NCBI GenBank assembly: GCA_963724135.1 | Contig: CAVRTA010000002.1 | Location: 315,213 to 379,212 of the forward strand | Reading direction: 5' to 3' | DNA length: 64,000 nt | From: DATLGB01 sp963724135 | GTDB lineage: Bacteria; Actinomycetota; Thermoleophilia; Solirubrobacterales; Solirubrobacteraceae | Shown: positions 28,807 to 37,809 of the stretch, one piece after another | How positions within the stretch are numbered: the stretch's first letter is position 1 | Layout of the letters: every line of letters begins with the position of its first letter | The notes under the pieces: model-generated | Database searches by the model: none | Seen by the model: only the letters and a program-made list of their open reading frames with translations | What the model was told of the DNA's origin: nothing | Translations under genes and position numbers: made by a program

Positions 28807-29967
28807 ATGGACACTGCGATCGTCATCGGTGGCGGGCCGGCGGGCCTGATCGCCGCTTCCCATCTCGCCGACGCCGGCGTCACCACCACGCTGCTCGAGG
28901 CCAGGGCCTGCTTCGGGGGCCGCGCGGCCTCCGACCGTCAGGAAGGCTTCGTCCTCAACCAGGGGCCGCACGCCCTGTACGTCGGCGGGCCCGCGATGCG
29001 CGAGCTCGCCGCGCTGGGCGTCGACCCGCCGCGGTGGAACCCGGTGAAGGTCACGAAGTCGTTCTTCATCCGCGACGGCAGGGCGAAGCGCCTCACCGGA
29101 GGCCTCGGGTCGGTCGCGAAGCTGATGCGCGCCGACGCGCCGCCGGACATGACCGCGGCCGAGTGGATCGCGGCGAGCGTCAAGGACCCCGGCGCCCGTG
29201 AGCTCGCCGCGGCGCTAGTCCGCGTGACCACGTTCGTCGCCGACCACGACGTGCTGCCGGCCGACGTCGCCAAGCGCCAGCTCGGGCTCGGCGCATGGCC
29301 CGGCGTCCGCTACATCGAGGGCGGCTGGCAGTGGCTCGTCGACGCGCTCGCCGCCCAGGCCGAGCGCCGCGGCGCCACACTGCGCACGCGTGCCGCCGTG
29401 CGCGCGCTCGAGCGCACACCCGACGGCTGGACGGTCACCACCGACGACGGCGAGCACGTCGCCGGCACGGTCATCGTCGCCGCCGGGCTCCCGTCCGACG
29501 CGGCGAAGCTCGTCGGCGACATCCAGCCGCCCGGCCCGCCGGCGGAGATCAGCTCGCTCGACCTCGGGCTGCGCAGGCTCCCCAAGCGGCGGACGTTCGC
29601 GCTCGGGCTCGACGAGCCGACCTACCTCTCCAAGCACTCGCCGCCCGGACACCAGAACGGCGTGCTGATGAGCGCGATGAGCTACGCGCGGGCGCCGCTG
29701 GCCGACCTCGAGCGCGTCGCCGACACGGTCCTGCCCGGCTGGCGCGACGAGGTGATCGTCCACCGTCACCTGCCCAGGATGGTCCCGGTCGGCGCGATCG
29801 CGTCCCCCACGCGGCGCCCGGGCGTCACCCACGGTGACGGGATCTTCCTGGCCGGCGACTGGGTCGGCGAGGAGGGCTGGCTGGTCGACGCGGCGATCGC
29901 CTCGGGCGTGGCCGCGGCCGCGGCGGCGACCGCCAAGCGGCCGGGACAGGTCCAGGTTGCCGCGTGA
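28807..29967 (+). CDS. FAD-dependent oxidoreductase (phytoene-desaturase-like fold), ECF41 partner
   Basis: A 386-residue protein starting at ATG 28807. The N-terminal Rossmann motif IVIGGGPAGLIAASHLADAG is followed by ARACFGGRAASD. The C-terminal FAD motif is GDGIFLAGDWVGEEGWLVDAA (part), as in the amine-oxidase/phytoene-desaturase family. The substrate is unknown. It overlaps the sigma gene as GTGA. ECF41 sigma genes typically neighbour a carboxymuconolactone decarboxylase, oxidoreductase or epimerase, and this fits the oxidoreductase case. Confidence 0.85.
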   Translation: MDTAIVIGGGPAGLIAASHLADAGVTTTLLEARACFGGRAASDRQEGFVLNQGPHALYVGGPAMRELAALGVDPPRWNPVKVTKSFFIRDGRAKRLTGGLGSVAKLMRADAPPDMTAAEWIAASVKDPGARELAAALVRVTTFVADHDVLPADVAKRQLGLGAWPGVRYIEGGWQWLVDALAAQAERRGATLRTRAAVRALERTPDGWTVTTDDGEHVAGTVIVAAGLPSDAAKLVGDIQPPGPPAEISSLDLGLRRLPKRRTFALGLDEPTYLSKHSPPGHQNGVLMSAMSYARAPLADLERVADTVLPGWRDEVIVHRHLPRMVPVGAIASPTRRPGVTHGDGIFLAGDWVGEEGWLVDAAIASGVAAAAAATAKRPGQVQVAA

Positions 29968-30845
29968 CGGCGTCCGCCACCTTCGAGGAGCTCAGGCCAC
30001 GCCTGCTCGGGGTGGCGTACGGCATGCTCGGTGACCGCGGCGAGGCCGAGGACGTCGTCCAGGACGCGTGGTTGCGCTTCGACACCGCCGACCGAGGGGC
30101 GATCCGGGCCCCGGAGGCGTTCCTGGTCACCGTCACCACGCGGCTGGCGATGGACCGGCTGCGCTCGGCCCGTGTCCGCCGCGAGACCTACGTCGGGCCG
30201 TGGCTGCCCGAGCCGATCGTCTCCGATCCGGCGCAGCCCGACCCGTCTGACGTCGTCGCCGAGGCGGAGCAGCTCAGCCTCGCGCTGCTGGTCGCGCTCG
30301 AGCGCCTGAACCCGGTCGAGCGCGCGGTGTTCCTGCTGCGCGACGTCTTCGACTTCGACTACGCCGAGATCGCGGACGTGGTCGACAAGACGCCGTCCAA
30401 CTGCCGCCAGATCGCGGCGCGGGCACGCGAGCACGTCGGTGAGCCGGCACGCCGGCAGCCCGTCTCGCCGGAGGATGAGGAGCGCGTGCTGACGGCGTTC
30501 TTCGCGGCGATCAGCACCGGTGATCTCGAATCCCTCACCCGGCTGCTCGCAGCGGACGCGATCGTCTACTCCGACGGCGGAGGCGTCGTCACCGCGGCGC
30601 GCAAGCCGATCTACGGCTCGGCGAAATGCGCGCGCTTCATGGTCGGCCTCCGGCGCAAGCTCGGCTACGACCCGCCGTACTCCCTCGGGCGCGTCGGCGG
30701 TGAGCCGGCCGTCCTCGTCCACGGCCCGGTCGGGGTGGCCTCCGTCATGGTCTTCGAGATCGCCGACGGCGTCGTGGCGAACCTGCGTCTGGTCAACAAC
30801 CCGGAGAAGCTCGCCCACGTGGGCGTGATAGACACCGAGGGGTGA
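29964..30845 (+). CDS. ECF41-type RNA polymerase sigma factor (SigJ-like) with C-terminal SnoaL-like domain
   Basis: A 293-residue protein, longer than simple ECF factors. Region 2 (RPRLLGVAYGMLGDRGEAED, VVQDAWLRF) and region 4 (LNPVERAVFLLRDVFDFDYAEIA, part) are followed by an NTF2/SnoaL-like domain (~160-293). All three ECF41 marks are seen: WLPEP at ~80-84 in the linker, DGGG at ~204-207 and NPEKL at ~280-284. In known members this domain replaces an anti-sigma factor and modulates activity. The GTG start overlaps the upstream stop (GTGA). Confidence 0.93.
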   Translation: MTASATFEELRPRLLGVAYGMLGDRGEAEDVVQDAWLRFDTADRGAIRAPEAFLVTVTTRLAMDRLRSARVRRETYVGPWLPEPIVSDPAQPDPSDVVAEAEQLSLALLVALERLNPVERAVFLLRDVFDFDYAEIADVVDKTPSNCRQIAARAREHVGEPARRQPVSPEDEERVLTAFFAAISTGDLESLTRLLAADAIVYSDGGGVVTAARKPIYGSAKCARFMVGLRRKLGYDPPYSLGRVGGEPAVLVHGPVGVASVMVFEIADGVVANLRLVNNPEKLAHVGVIDTEG

Positions 30846-31453
30846 TCGATCCCAACCAGCACGACCGCTTCGTCATGCGCCAGCGGATCAAGCTCGTCAT
30901 CAACCAATACGAGTTCTCGATCCCCACGGACGACAGCGACGGCGAGCCCTTCTGCTTCGTCGAGCAGAAGCGGTTCAAGTTCAAGGAGGACATCGGCTTC
31001 TTCGTCGACGACTCGAAGACCCAGGAACTGCTGCGCATCAAGGCCCGCCAGCGCTTCGACCCGAAGGCCCGCTACGACATCACCGCGCCCGACGGCAGCA
31101 AGGTGGGCGAGATCCAGAAGGTCTTCGGCGCGTCGCTGCTGCGCTCCACCTACACGCTCTTCGACGCCGCCGGCAACGAGGTCTGCCGGGTGCGCGAGAA
31201 GAGCATGCCCAAGGCGCTGTTCCGGCGCGCGATCGGCTTCATCCCGTACATCGGCGGCTACGCGGACTGGCTGCCGATCGCCTACGACTTCGAGTTCCTC
31301 GCCGGAGAGGAAGTGCTCGGCCACCATCGGCGCAGGCGCTGGAAGTGGCGCGACATCTACGACATGGACTTCACACCCGACACGCAGCGCCGGCTCGACC
31401 GCCGCCTGGTGCTCGCGACAGCCGTGGGGCTCGACGCCCTACAGGCCCGCTGA
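30842..31453 (+). CDS. LURP-one-related (Tubby/scramblase-like fold) protein
   Basis: A 203-residue protein; the GTG overlaps the sigma gene stop (GTGA), making it the third gene of the ECF41 operon. The pattern of antiparallel strands, FVEQKRFKFKEDIGFFVDDS, ELLRIKARQRFDPKARYDI, KVGEIQKVFGASLLRSTYTL and FLAGEEVLGHHRRRRWKWRD (parts), fits the LOR family, related to Tubby and phospholipid scramblases. The role in bacteria is unknown; membrane-phosphoinositide binding is only a family analogy. It ends 3 bp before a convergent gene. Confidence 0.8.
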   Translation: MIDPNQHDRFVMRQRIKLVINQYEFSIPTDDSDGEPFCFVEQKRFKFKEDIGFFVDDSKTQELLRIKARQRFDPKARYDITAPDGSKVGEIQKVFGASLLRSTYTLFDAAGNEVCRVREKSMPKALFRRAIGFIPYIGGYADWLPIAYDFEFLAGEEVLGHHRRRRWKWRDIYDMDFTPDTQRRLDRRLVLATAVGLDALQAR

Positions 31454-31456
31454 CCG

Positions 31457-34400
31457 CTATTCGATCCGGAAGGCGCCGCGCATCCACGGGTGGATGCGGC
31501 AGAAGTAGGTGTACAGGCCGGGCGCGAGGTCCGGCGGGGTCTCGGCCACCGGGTTCGGGCTGCCGCCGTCGATGACGTCGTAGCCGAGCGTCCCGGAATC
31601 CCACGCCCCGTCGGCGTGCGGGTAGTTGGCCACGTAGCGGCCGTTGCACGGCCACGGGCAGGTGGTCACCGAGTGGCGGATGTTGGCCGCCTGGTCGGCG
31701 TTGAAGAAGGTGATCTTCTCGCCCCGCTTGACCGACGGAATCTGCGTCCCGGTTGAGGCCGAGCGGTCGCCCGGCACGTACTGGAAGTTGACGATGTCGA
31801 CCTGGTTTGAGTTGACGAACGCGGTCGCGGGCGGCGGCTTCTCGGCCTTCTCGCAGGGCTCCTGGCCCCAGCGCACGCCGCAGAAGTGGTCCTTGTGGCC
31901 CCAGGCCCGGTTCGGCACTCCCTCGGTGGGGTCGCGCACGGTGCGCCTCGCCTTGCCGACGACGTACGGCTTGCAACGGCCGATCGGCTTCTGCTCGTAA
32001 TCGAAATAGAAGCCGGCGTGGATCATCGCCGTGTACCACGCCCACTTCTTGTTGGAGTAGTTGCCGCTGATGCGGATGCGGTCGCCCTTGTGCAGCGGCG
32101 CGCGCCAGGCCGGGTGGGTGACCTCGGTCTGGTAGTCCTCCGAGAACGGCGCGTTGCGGTTGATGACGTCGGAGTGCAGCAACAGCGTCCCGCCGTAGCC
32201 GCGACTGCGGGCATCGGGCGCGCACGGGTTCTCCTTCGACCCGTAGTTCTCCATGATCACGTCGGTCCCGCCCGGGTGCAGATGGCCGCCGGTGCCGATG
32301 ATCGTGCCGTCGCGCGGGGCGACCCACTCGATCGCGCACGCGTCCTTGCCCTCGTTGCGGCGCGCGCAGTCCTTGACGTACTCCCACTTGCCGTCGCCGT
32401 CCGCCTGGCGCGGGACGTCGAAGGTGCGCCCCATCAGCATGCCGGCGACGTCGTGGTAGGGCCGCTTGTTGAGCGTCTCCAGCTCGGCGCGCGTGCCGTG
32501 CTCGAAGGTCACGTCGAGCACGATGTAGACCGCCATCGGCTCGGCGGTCTTGTTGTGAAGCATGTAGATGACCGTCTGGTTGCGCCCGGCAGGCAGGAAG
32601 TTGCCGTACACAGGGCCCTTGGGATCGGCGGCCGTCCGGCGCGTGAAGTCGGCGCGCGTCTCCTCGTCGCCGTTGCCGAACACCCACTCGTGCGTGCCGT
32701 CCCCGGTCTGGTTGAAGTAGTTGTCCTCGGCGTTGCCGGGGTCGAAGCCGAACCAGTGCGCGTGGTGGATGTGCGCCTCGGTGTGCATCGGTGACGACAG
32801 GTCCTCGACGCGGCGCATCTCCGGCTCGAGCGAGATCAGGAAGCCGTTGAAGCTCGGCAACTCGAGATCGACGCGATTGGCGTCCCAGCCAGGCGGGATC
32901 GTGTACGGGCCGTAGTAGAGCGACAGGCGCTCGCGCGTGCCGGCGGGCTTGGGGATGTAGCGGTCGCCACGCTGCCGGACCGCCTTGAGCAGCGCGCCGC
33001 CGCGCCCCTGGCGGTGCTCGTGCTGCTCGGGCTGCTGCTCCTGGGACCCGCTCGAGTTCTGCCGCTTGCGCTTGCGCTTCTTGCATGCCTTGCGCGCCTT
33101 GCGCTTGCTCGCCTTGCCGCCCCTGCGCGCGGCCCTGCGCGCCTTGCGGCAGCGCTTGCGAGCCTTCGCCTTCTTGTTCTTCTTTGCGTGCTGGCGGTCC
33201 AGGTACTCATCCGGGTCGGCCTCGGGCTGCTCGAACCAGTGGTCGGCGGACTGGAAGAGCTCGTCGCCGCGCAGCGGCCGGTAGGCGGCGATGTAGCCCG
33301 AGGATCCCTGCAGCCCGATCGCGGTGAAGACGGTGCCGCCGGCGATCGAGACGCCGCCCCAGCTCGGCGACCCGAGCGGGATCCGCGACAGCACGGCGCC
33401 GGTGCCGGCCTCGCGTGCGACCAGGAAGCCGCTCATGTCGTTCGTCCACACGACCCCGTTGGCGACCGCCGTGGCGCCGAACTTCAGCGGGCCCCCATCG
33501 CTCGACACCCACGCCGGGCTGCCGTCCATGTTGAGTGCCCACTGCTCGCCGCCGATCGTGTCGGGGCCGTAGATGCGCTCCCCGTCGGTGGCGGTCGAGC
33601 CGATGATGCCGCCGACCTGCGCGCCCGGGCCGATCATGGTGCTCCACTTCGGCTTGAGCGTCTTGCGATCGAGCGCCCAGTAGACGCCGGACTTCTGGCC
33701 CTCCCCGACGAGCCCGCCGGGCAGCAGCTGCGGCGAGGCGCCGAAGTCGTAGTCGGGCCCGGCGCCCGCGTTCTCGGTGCCGTTCCAGACGTCGCCCGGC
33801 GTGGCCTGGAACTTGGCCACGATCCTGCCGGTCTTCAGCGACAAAGCGAGGACCGCGTCGGTCGTGTCGGCGGCGGGCGCGTGGTAGGCGTTGCCCGTCC
33901 CGACATACAGGCGCCCGAGCTTGGGGTCGATCGCCGGCGTCGTCCACACCGAGCCGCCGTCGTGCTTGTCGGGAACGGTGAGCGTGTTCCACACGATCCG
34001 GCCGGTCTTGGCGTTGAGGGCGACGACCTGCCCGCGCACGTTGACGTCCGGCTCGTTGAGCTCGCCGTAGAGCGCCGAGACGCCGATGTAGACGCGGTTC
34101 TTGTAGACGGTCGGGCTGCCGTAGGTGTCGGAGTCCTTCTGGAACGAGACGGTCGACTTCCACAGCTCGCGTCCGGTCTTCAGCGACAGCGCGGCGATCT
34201 TGGGCTCGTGGGTCTTGGCGAGCGGGACGTAGACGCGCTTGCCGTCGGTCGCCACCGTCCCGTTGATCGGTATGTGCGAGTGGTAGCGCCACTTCTGCTG
34301 GCCCGTCGCCGCGTCGAGCGCATACACGCTGCCCCCGAACGAGCCCGTGATCACGAGGCCGTCCGCCACGACCGGCGTCCCGGTGAAGTCGCCGTCGTTG

Positions 34401-34969
34401 GAGTAGAAGCTCCAGGCGACGCCCATGTTCAGCGCCTCGGCCGGAGACGGTGCGTCGGCGCCGCCGTCACGCGAGTTCCCGACGTCGTGCCCGTACAGCG
34501 GCCAGCTGTCGTCACCGATCCGCGCTTGCGTGGCGCGCGGCCAGATGTCGACGGGATCCGGCCCGGCGCCCGCACCCGCGAGGCCCGTGACGCTGCTCGG
34601 GTCGGTCGGTGAGGGAGTGCCGCCACCGCCCTCGGTCACGTTGACCGTCCCCTGCATCCACGAGTGCAGCGAGCAGTGGAAGCCGTACGAGCCGGCCCCG
34701 AGCTTCTCCGCACCCTTCACCGGCGCCGACTCGCCGGCCCCGACCAGCTCGCTCTTGAAGCCCTGGCCCACGATGTCGTGCTTGGCCAGCGTGTCGAGGT
34801 TGTGGAAGACGAGCGTGTCGCCCGTGGCCATCGTCACCAGGGGCGTCGCGTAGGTCATCGCGGCGGCGTAGGCGTCGCGCTGCTCGGCGGCGGCGGTCGC
34901 GGGCAGCACCAGACACAGCGCGGTCACCAGGGCGCCTACGACCCGCGGACAGGCTGGCCGCCTCCGCAT
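31457..34969 (-). CDS. Secreted multidomain copper protein: cupredoxin, PQQ-type propeller, PHM-like domain, cupredoxin
   Basis: A single 1170-residue frame. A signal peptide (~1-28) is followed by a plastocyanin-like domain (~30-113) with His64 and the loop C99-x2-H102-x2-M105. A PQQ-type beta-propeller follows (~150-585, repeats such as GQQKWRYHSH, GRELWKSTV, GRIVWNTLT). Next are a Lys/Arg/Cys-rich linker (~595-645) and a domain with HIHHAHWFGFD, GGHLHPGG and MIHAGFYFD (~690-990), recalling copper monooxygenases of the PHM type. A second cupredoxin (~1060-1170) ends in C1157-x2-H1160-x2-M1163. It is probably an extracellular redox enzyme; the substrate is unknown. Confidence 0.8.
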   Translation of the reverse strand: MRRRPACPRVVGALVTALCLVLPATAAAEQRDAYAAAMTYATPLVTMATGDTLVFHNLDTLAKHDIVGQGFKSELVGAGESAPVKGAEKLGAGSYGFHCSLHSWMQGTVNVTEGGGGTPSPTDPSSVTGLAGAGAGPDPVDIWPRATQARIGDDSWPLYGHDVGNSRDGGADAPSPAEALNMGVAWSFYSNDGDFTGTPVVADGLVITGSFGGSVYALDAATGQQKWRYHSHIPINGTVATDGKRVYVPLAKTHEPKIAALSLKTGRELWKSTVSFQKDSDTYGSPTVYKNRVYIGVSALYGELNEPDVNVRGQVVALNAKTGRIVWNTLTVPDKHDGGSVWTTPAIDPKLGRLYVGTGNAYHAPAADTTDAVLALSLKTGRIVAKFQATPGDVWNGTENAGAGPDYDFGASPQLLPGGLVGEGQKSGVYWALDRKTLKPKWSTMIGPGAQVGGIIGSTATDGERIYGPDTIGGEQWALNMDGSPAWVSSDGGPLKFGATAVANGVVWTNDMSGFLVAREAGTGAVLSRIPLGSPSWGGVSIAGGTVFTAIGLQGSSGYIAAYRPLRGDELFQSADHWFEQPEADPDEYLDRQHAKKNKKAKARKRCRKARRAARRGGKASKRKARKACKKRKRKRQNSSGSQEQQPEQHEHRQGRGGALLKAVRQRGDRYIPKPAGTRERLSLYYGPYTIPPGWDANRVDLELPSFNGFLISLEPEMRRVEDLSSPMHTEAHIHHAHWFGFDPGNAEDNYFNQTGDGTHEWVFGNGDEETRADFTRRTAADPKGPVYGNFLPAGRNQTVIYMLHNKTAEPMAVYIVLDVTFEHGTRAELETLNKRPYHDVAGMLMGRTFDVPRQADGDGKWEYVKDCARRNEGKDACAIEWVAPRDGTIIGTGGHLHPGGTDVIMENYGSKENPCAPDARSRGYGGTLLLHSDVINRNAPFSEDYQTEVTHPAWRAPLHKGDRIRISGNYSNKKWAWYTAMIHAGFYFDYEQKPIGRCKPYVVGKARRTVRDPTEGVPNRAWGHKDHFCGVRWGQEPCEKAEKPPPATAFVNSNQVDIVNFQYVPGDRSASTGTQIPSVKRGEKITFFNADQAANIRHSVTTCPWPCNGRYVANYPHADGAWDSGTLGYDVIDGGSPNPVAETPPDLAPGLYTYFCRIHPWMRGAFRIE

Positions 34970-35052
34970 TCCCGTACAGGGTTACCCGAACGCGCGCGTT
35001 TTTCAACTGGGAACCGACACACGGAGCTGGTCAAACCTGCTTACCTTTCGCC

Positions 35053-37809
35053 GTGCCGTACGACGTCCGGGCCATTGCGGCCATCGCCGCCCTGGTCTGC
35101 CTCATCCTGGCTCCCGTGCTCACGCTCCTCGGCGGGCAGACTCGCGCGGCGGCGGCCGCCGCCTGCCCGGGAGAGCAGGTGATCGAGGGCGAGCGCGGGA
35201 CGTGGACGATCCACTCCGGCCCGGTCTTCGGCGAGGGCGGCAGCGAGATCTCCGATTTCACGATCGACACGGCGTCCCCGGCGAAGGGCTATGCCACCAA
35301 CGGAGCGGTCGTGATGCGCACGCTCGACGACGGCTGCAGCTGGCAGGAGGTCTACCGGTTGCCGCAGCGGCTGCCGGAGACGACTCCGGTCGAGCTCTCG
35401 CGGATCGACCGGCTGACCGCGCGCGGGGGTGTGGTCATCGCCGTCATCGACGCGCTGCAGGGCTCCGGGGCGGCGACGCTGGTCACGCGCTCTCCCGATG
35501 GCGGCGACTCCTGGGACGCGGTGTCGCTGCTGCCCGGGGCGCCCGGCGACGTCACCTTCGGCAACGCCGGCAACGTGTGGGTCGGGGCCGGCCCGGTCGT
35601 TCATCGCTCGGAGAACTTCGGGAGTACGTTCACGGCGACGAGCCCGCTCCCGGAGGAGCGGCGCGTCGAGCACCTCGCGGCCGGCCACCTGACCGCGAAC
35701 GTGGTCTGGGCGAAGGTCGCCGGCGGCGCCGCCTACCGCACCGTCGACGGCGGCCAGAGCTGGGAGCCCTTTGCGGACCACACCGCGGCCGCGGGCCCCG
35801 CCCTGGGCGATATCGGCAATCCCGGGCTGATGCGGGTCACCTTCCTCAAGACCGATCCGCAGTCGCGAGCGCTCACGGGCATCGCGTACTCGCAGAACAA
35901 CGGCGGCAGTTGGCAGCACTTCGGTGCCGAGTCCGTCGCCGGGACGGTCGGCGCGTTCGAGTCCCTCGCGGCCCTGAGCCGCCACGACGAGGTCGCGGTG
36001 ACGACGCGCGACCCGGCCGGCAAGGGCAACGACGGCGTCTACGTCTGGAACAGCCTGCTGCGCAAGCTGGTCAGCATCGACGAGTTCGGGCTCGCCCCGC
36101 TGCGGCTCTCGCAGGCCGAGACCAGGCCGGAGGAGTTCCCGCACTTCCACTTCTTCGACGCCAGCAGCGTCTACGTGTGGGAGCCGCCGGTGGGCGGGAC
36201 GAAGGAGATCCTGCCGCCGGTCCCGAGCCTCGAGCGCCTGCCGCCGCTGCCGCCGGACTCACAAGCGCGCCTGGAGCCCGCCGGCGGCGAGGTCCGTGTC
36301 CGCGCCGGGCAGTCGAGGACCATCGCCTATGAGCTCAGGCTGCCGTCGCGCAGCGCGCAGATCGACACCTTCTTCCTGCTCGACACGAGCACGTCGACTG
36401 AGGGGTACATCGACGGCCTGCGCGTCGGGCTGCCGCAGATCGCGCTCGGCTTCGCGGTCGCCGGCATCGACGCCAAGTACGGGCTCGGCGAGTACCAGGA
36501 CCAGTCGAACCCGCTGCACCCGCGCTACGACCGCCTGGCCGCGATCGGTCCTGCCGACCTGCTCCGCCAGGCGCTGGCGAGGATCAAGACGGCGGGCGGG
36601 GAGGAGCCCGGCTACACCGCGGTCGCCGAGGCGCTGACCGGCCGCGGCATCCCGCACCCCAGGTCCGGCGCCCCGGTCGCCCCGCGGCGTCCCGGCTGGC
36701 GGCCGCGGGCGGTGCGGACCATGGTGCTGATAGCGGACGAGTCCTTCGCGCGCGATCCCTACGGTGCCGACCGCGATCGCGCGGTGGCGGCGATCAAGAA
36801 GTCCGGGGTGCGCTTCATCGGCGTGGTCGTCCGCGATCCCAAGGCGAAGCCGCTCACCGGCCGCTCGGTGCCCGAATGCGGCGAGGTGATCGCCAAGCCG
36901 ACGCTGTCGATCGGCGGCGCCCTCGGCGCCCCGCGGCTGCGCTGCCAGCTCGAGGACCTCGCGCGCGCGGCAGGGACGCTGGCGCCGGCCGGCGGGACCG
37001 ACTGCGACGGCGACGGGTCGGTGGACGTCGCCGCCGGGCAGCCGCTCGTGTGCACGCTTTCCGGCGGCGCCAGCGCCGGGATCGTCGCGGTGGGCGAGCC
37101 GCTGCGACGCGTCCTGCTGGCCGTCACCGACGAGCAGCCGGTCGCGCTCGCCTCGTCGGACCCGGCGCATCTCGTCGTCAACCCCGGCGGCGACTACTCG
37201 AAGATCGACATCAAGCGCGTCCAGGGGCTTACGTTCGAGGTGATCTTCGCGTGCGGCGAGAACGACGGCGGCCGCGAGTTCGCCGCCCGGCTCGAGGGGC
37301 TCGTCGCGGGCCGGGGCATTGCCAGCGCGACGCCACGGCTGGTCTGCGAGGCGGTCCCGGCCGCGGCGGCGGCGAAGCCGCGCAAGCCGAAGCCGCCCGC
37401 CCGCGAGCCCCAGCGCGCGCCCGGTCCGGCCCCGGCGCCACCCGCGCCGGTCCCGGCGCCACCCGTGCCGGCCGCCCCGCAGGTGTCCGCTCCGATCGTG
37501 CCGCTGCCGGTCCCTGCTCCCGTCCCGCCGCCCGCGCCGGCGAACGCCCCGGCGCCGGCGAGTGCTCCGGCGAGCGCCCCCGCGGTCGCGGCCGCCGAGA
37601 AGGAGGAGGTGGCACCGGCGATCCGCCTGATCGGGGATGATGAGCCCGAACCGCACGCCGAGCTCGCCTTCTCACGCGTGCTCGGTGCCGCGGGCGTGCT
37701 GTTCGGAGCGGTCGCGCTCTGGCCGCTCCCCCGCCGCACGCCGCCCCCGCTCGCCCGAGTCTCGATTCAGCCAACCACCACCCGGCGCCGCCGCAGGCGT
37801 AGACCATGA
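35053..37809 (+). CDS. BNR-propeller plus VWA membrane protein, coupled to FtsH
   Basis: A 918-residue protein from a GTG at 35053. After a signal/anchor (~7-30), an Asp-box propeller (~40-390) carries TLDDGCSWQEV, SPDGGDSWDAV, TVDGGQSWEPF and QNNGGSWQHF. A von Willebrand A/integrin-beta-like domain follows (~415-660) with the MIDAS motif D444-T-S-T-S. Then come a further domain (~660-775), a Pro/Ala-rich stretch (~778-850), one membrane helix (~876-892) and a short tail with seven consecutive Arg. Most of the protein should face outside. It overlaps the FtsH gene as ATGA. Confidence 0.82.
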   Translation: MPYDVRAIAAIAALVCLILAPVLTLLGGQTRAAAAAACPGEQVIEGERGTWTIHSGPVFGEGGSEISDFTIDTASPAKGYATNGAVVMRTLDDGCSWQEVYRLPQRLPETTPVELSRIDRLTARGGVVIAVIDALQGSGAATLVTRSPDGGDSWDAVSLLPGAPGDVTFGNAGNVWVGAGPVVHRSENFGSTFTATSPLPEERRVEHLAAGHLTANVVWAKVAGGAAYRTVDGGQSWEPFADHTAAAGPALGDIGNPGLMRVTFLKTDPQSRALTGIAYSQNNGGSWQHFGAESVAGTVGAFESLAALSRHDEVAVTTRDPAGKGNDGVYVWNSLLRKLVSIDEFGLAPLRLSQAETRPEEFPHFHFFDASSVYVWEPPVGGTKEILPPVPSLERLPPLPPDSQARLEPAGGEVRVRAGQSRTIAYELRLPSRSAQIDTFFLLDTSTSTEGYIDGLRVGLPQIALGFAVAGIDAKYGLGEYQDQSNPLHPRYDRLAAIGPADLLRQALARIKTAGGEEPGYTAVAEALTGRGIPHPRSGAPVAPRRPGWRPRAVRTMVLIADESFARDPYGADRDRAVAAIKKSGVRFIGVVVRDPKAKPLTGRSVPECGEVIAKPTLSIGGALGAPRLRCQLEDLARAAGTLAPAGGTDCDGDGSVDVAAGQPLVCTLSGGASAGIVAVGEPLRRVLLAVTDEQPVALASSDPAHLVVNPGGDYSKIDIKRVQGLTFEVIFACGENDGGREFAARLEGLVAGRGIASATPRLVCEAVPAAAAAKPRKPKPPAREPQRAPGPAPAPPAPVPAPPVPAAPQVSAPIVPLPVPAPVPPPAPANAPAPASAPASAPAVAAAEKEEVAPAIRLIGDDEPEPHAELAFSRVLGAAGVLFGAVALWPLPRRTPPPLARVSIQPTTTRRRRRRRP

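Noticed and set aside
35160..36250. Sialidase activity of the BNR propeller
   Set aside because: Asp-box motifs are structural; the catalytic Arg triad and Tyr/Glu of sialidases were not recognised.
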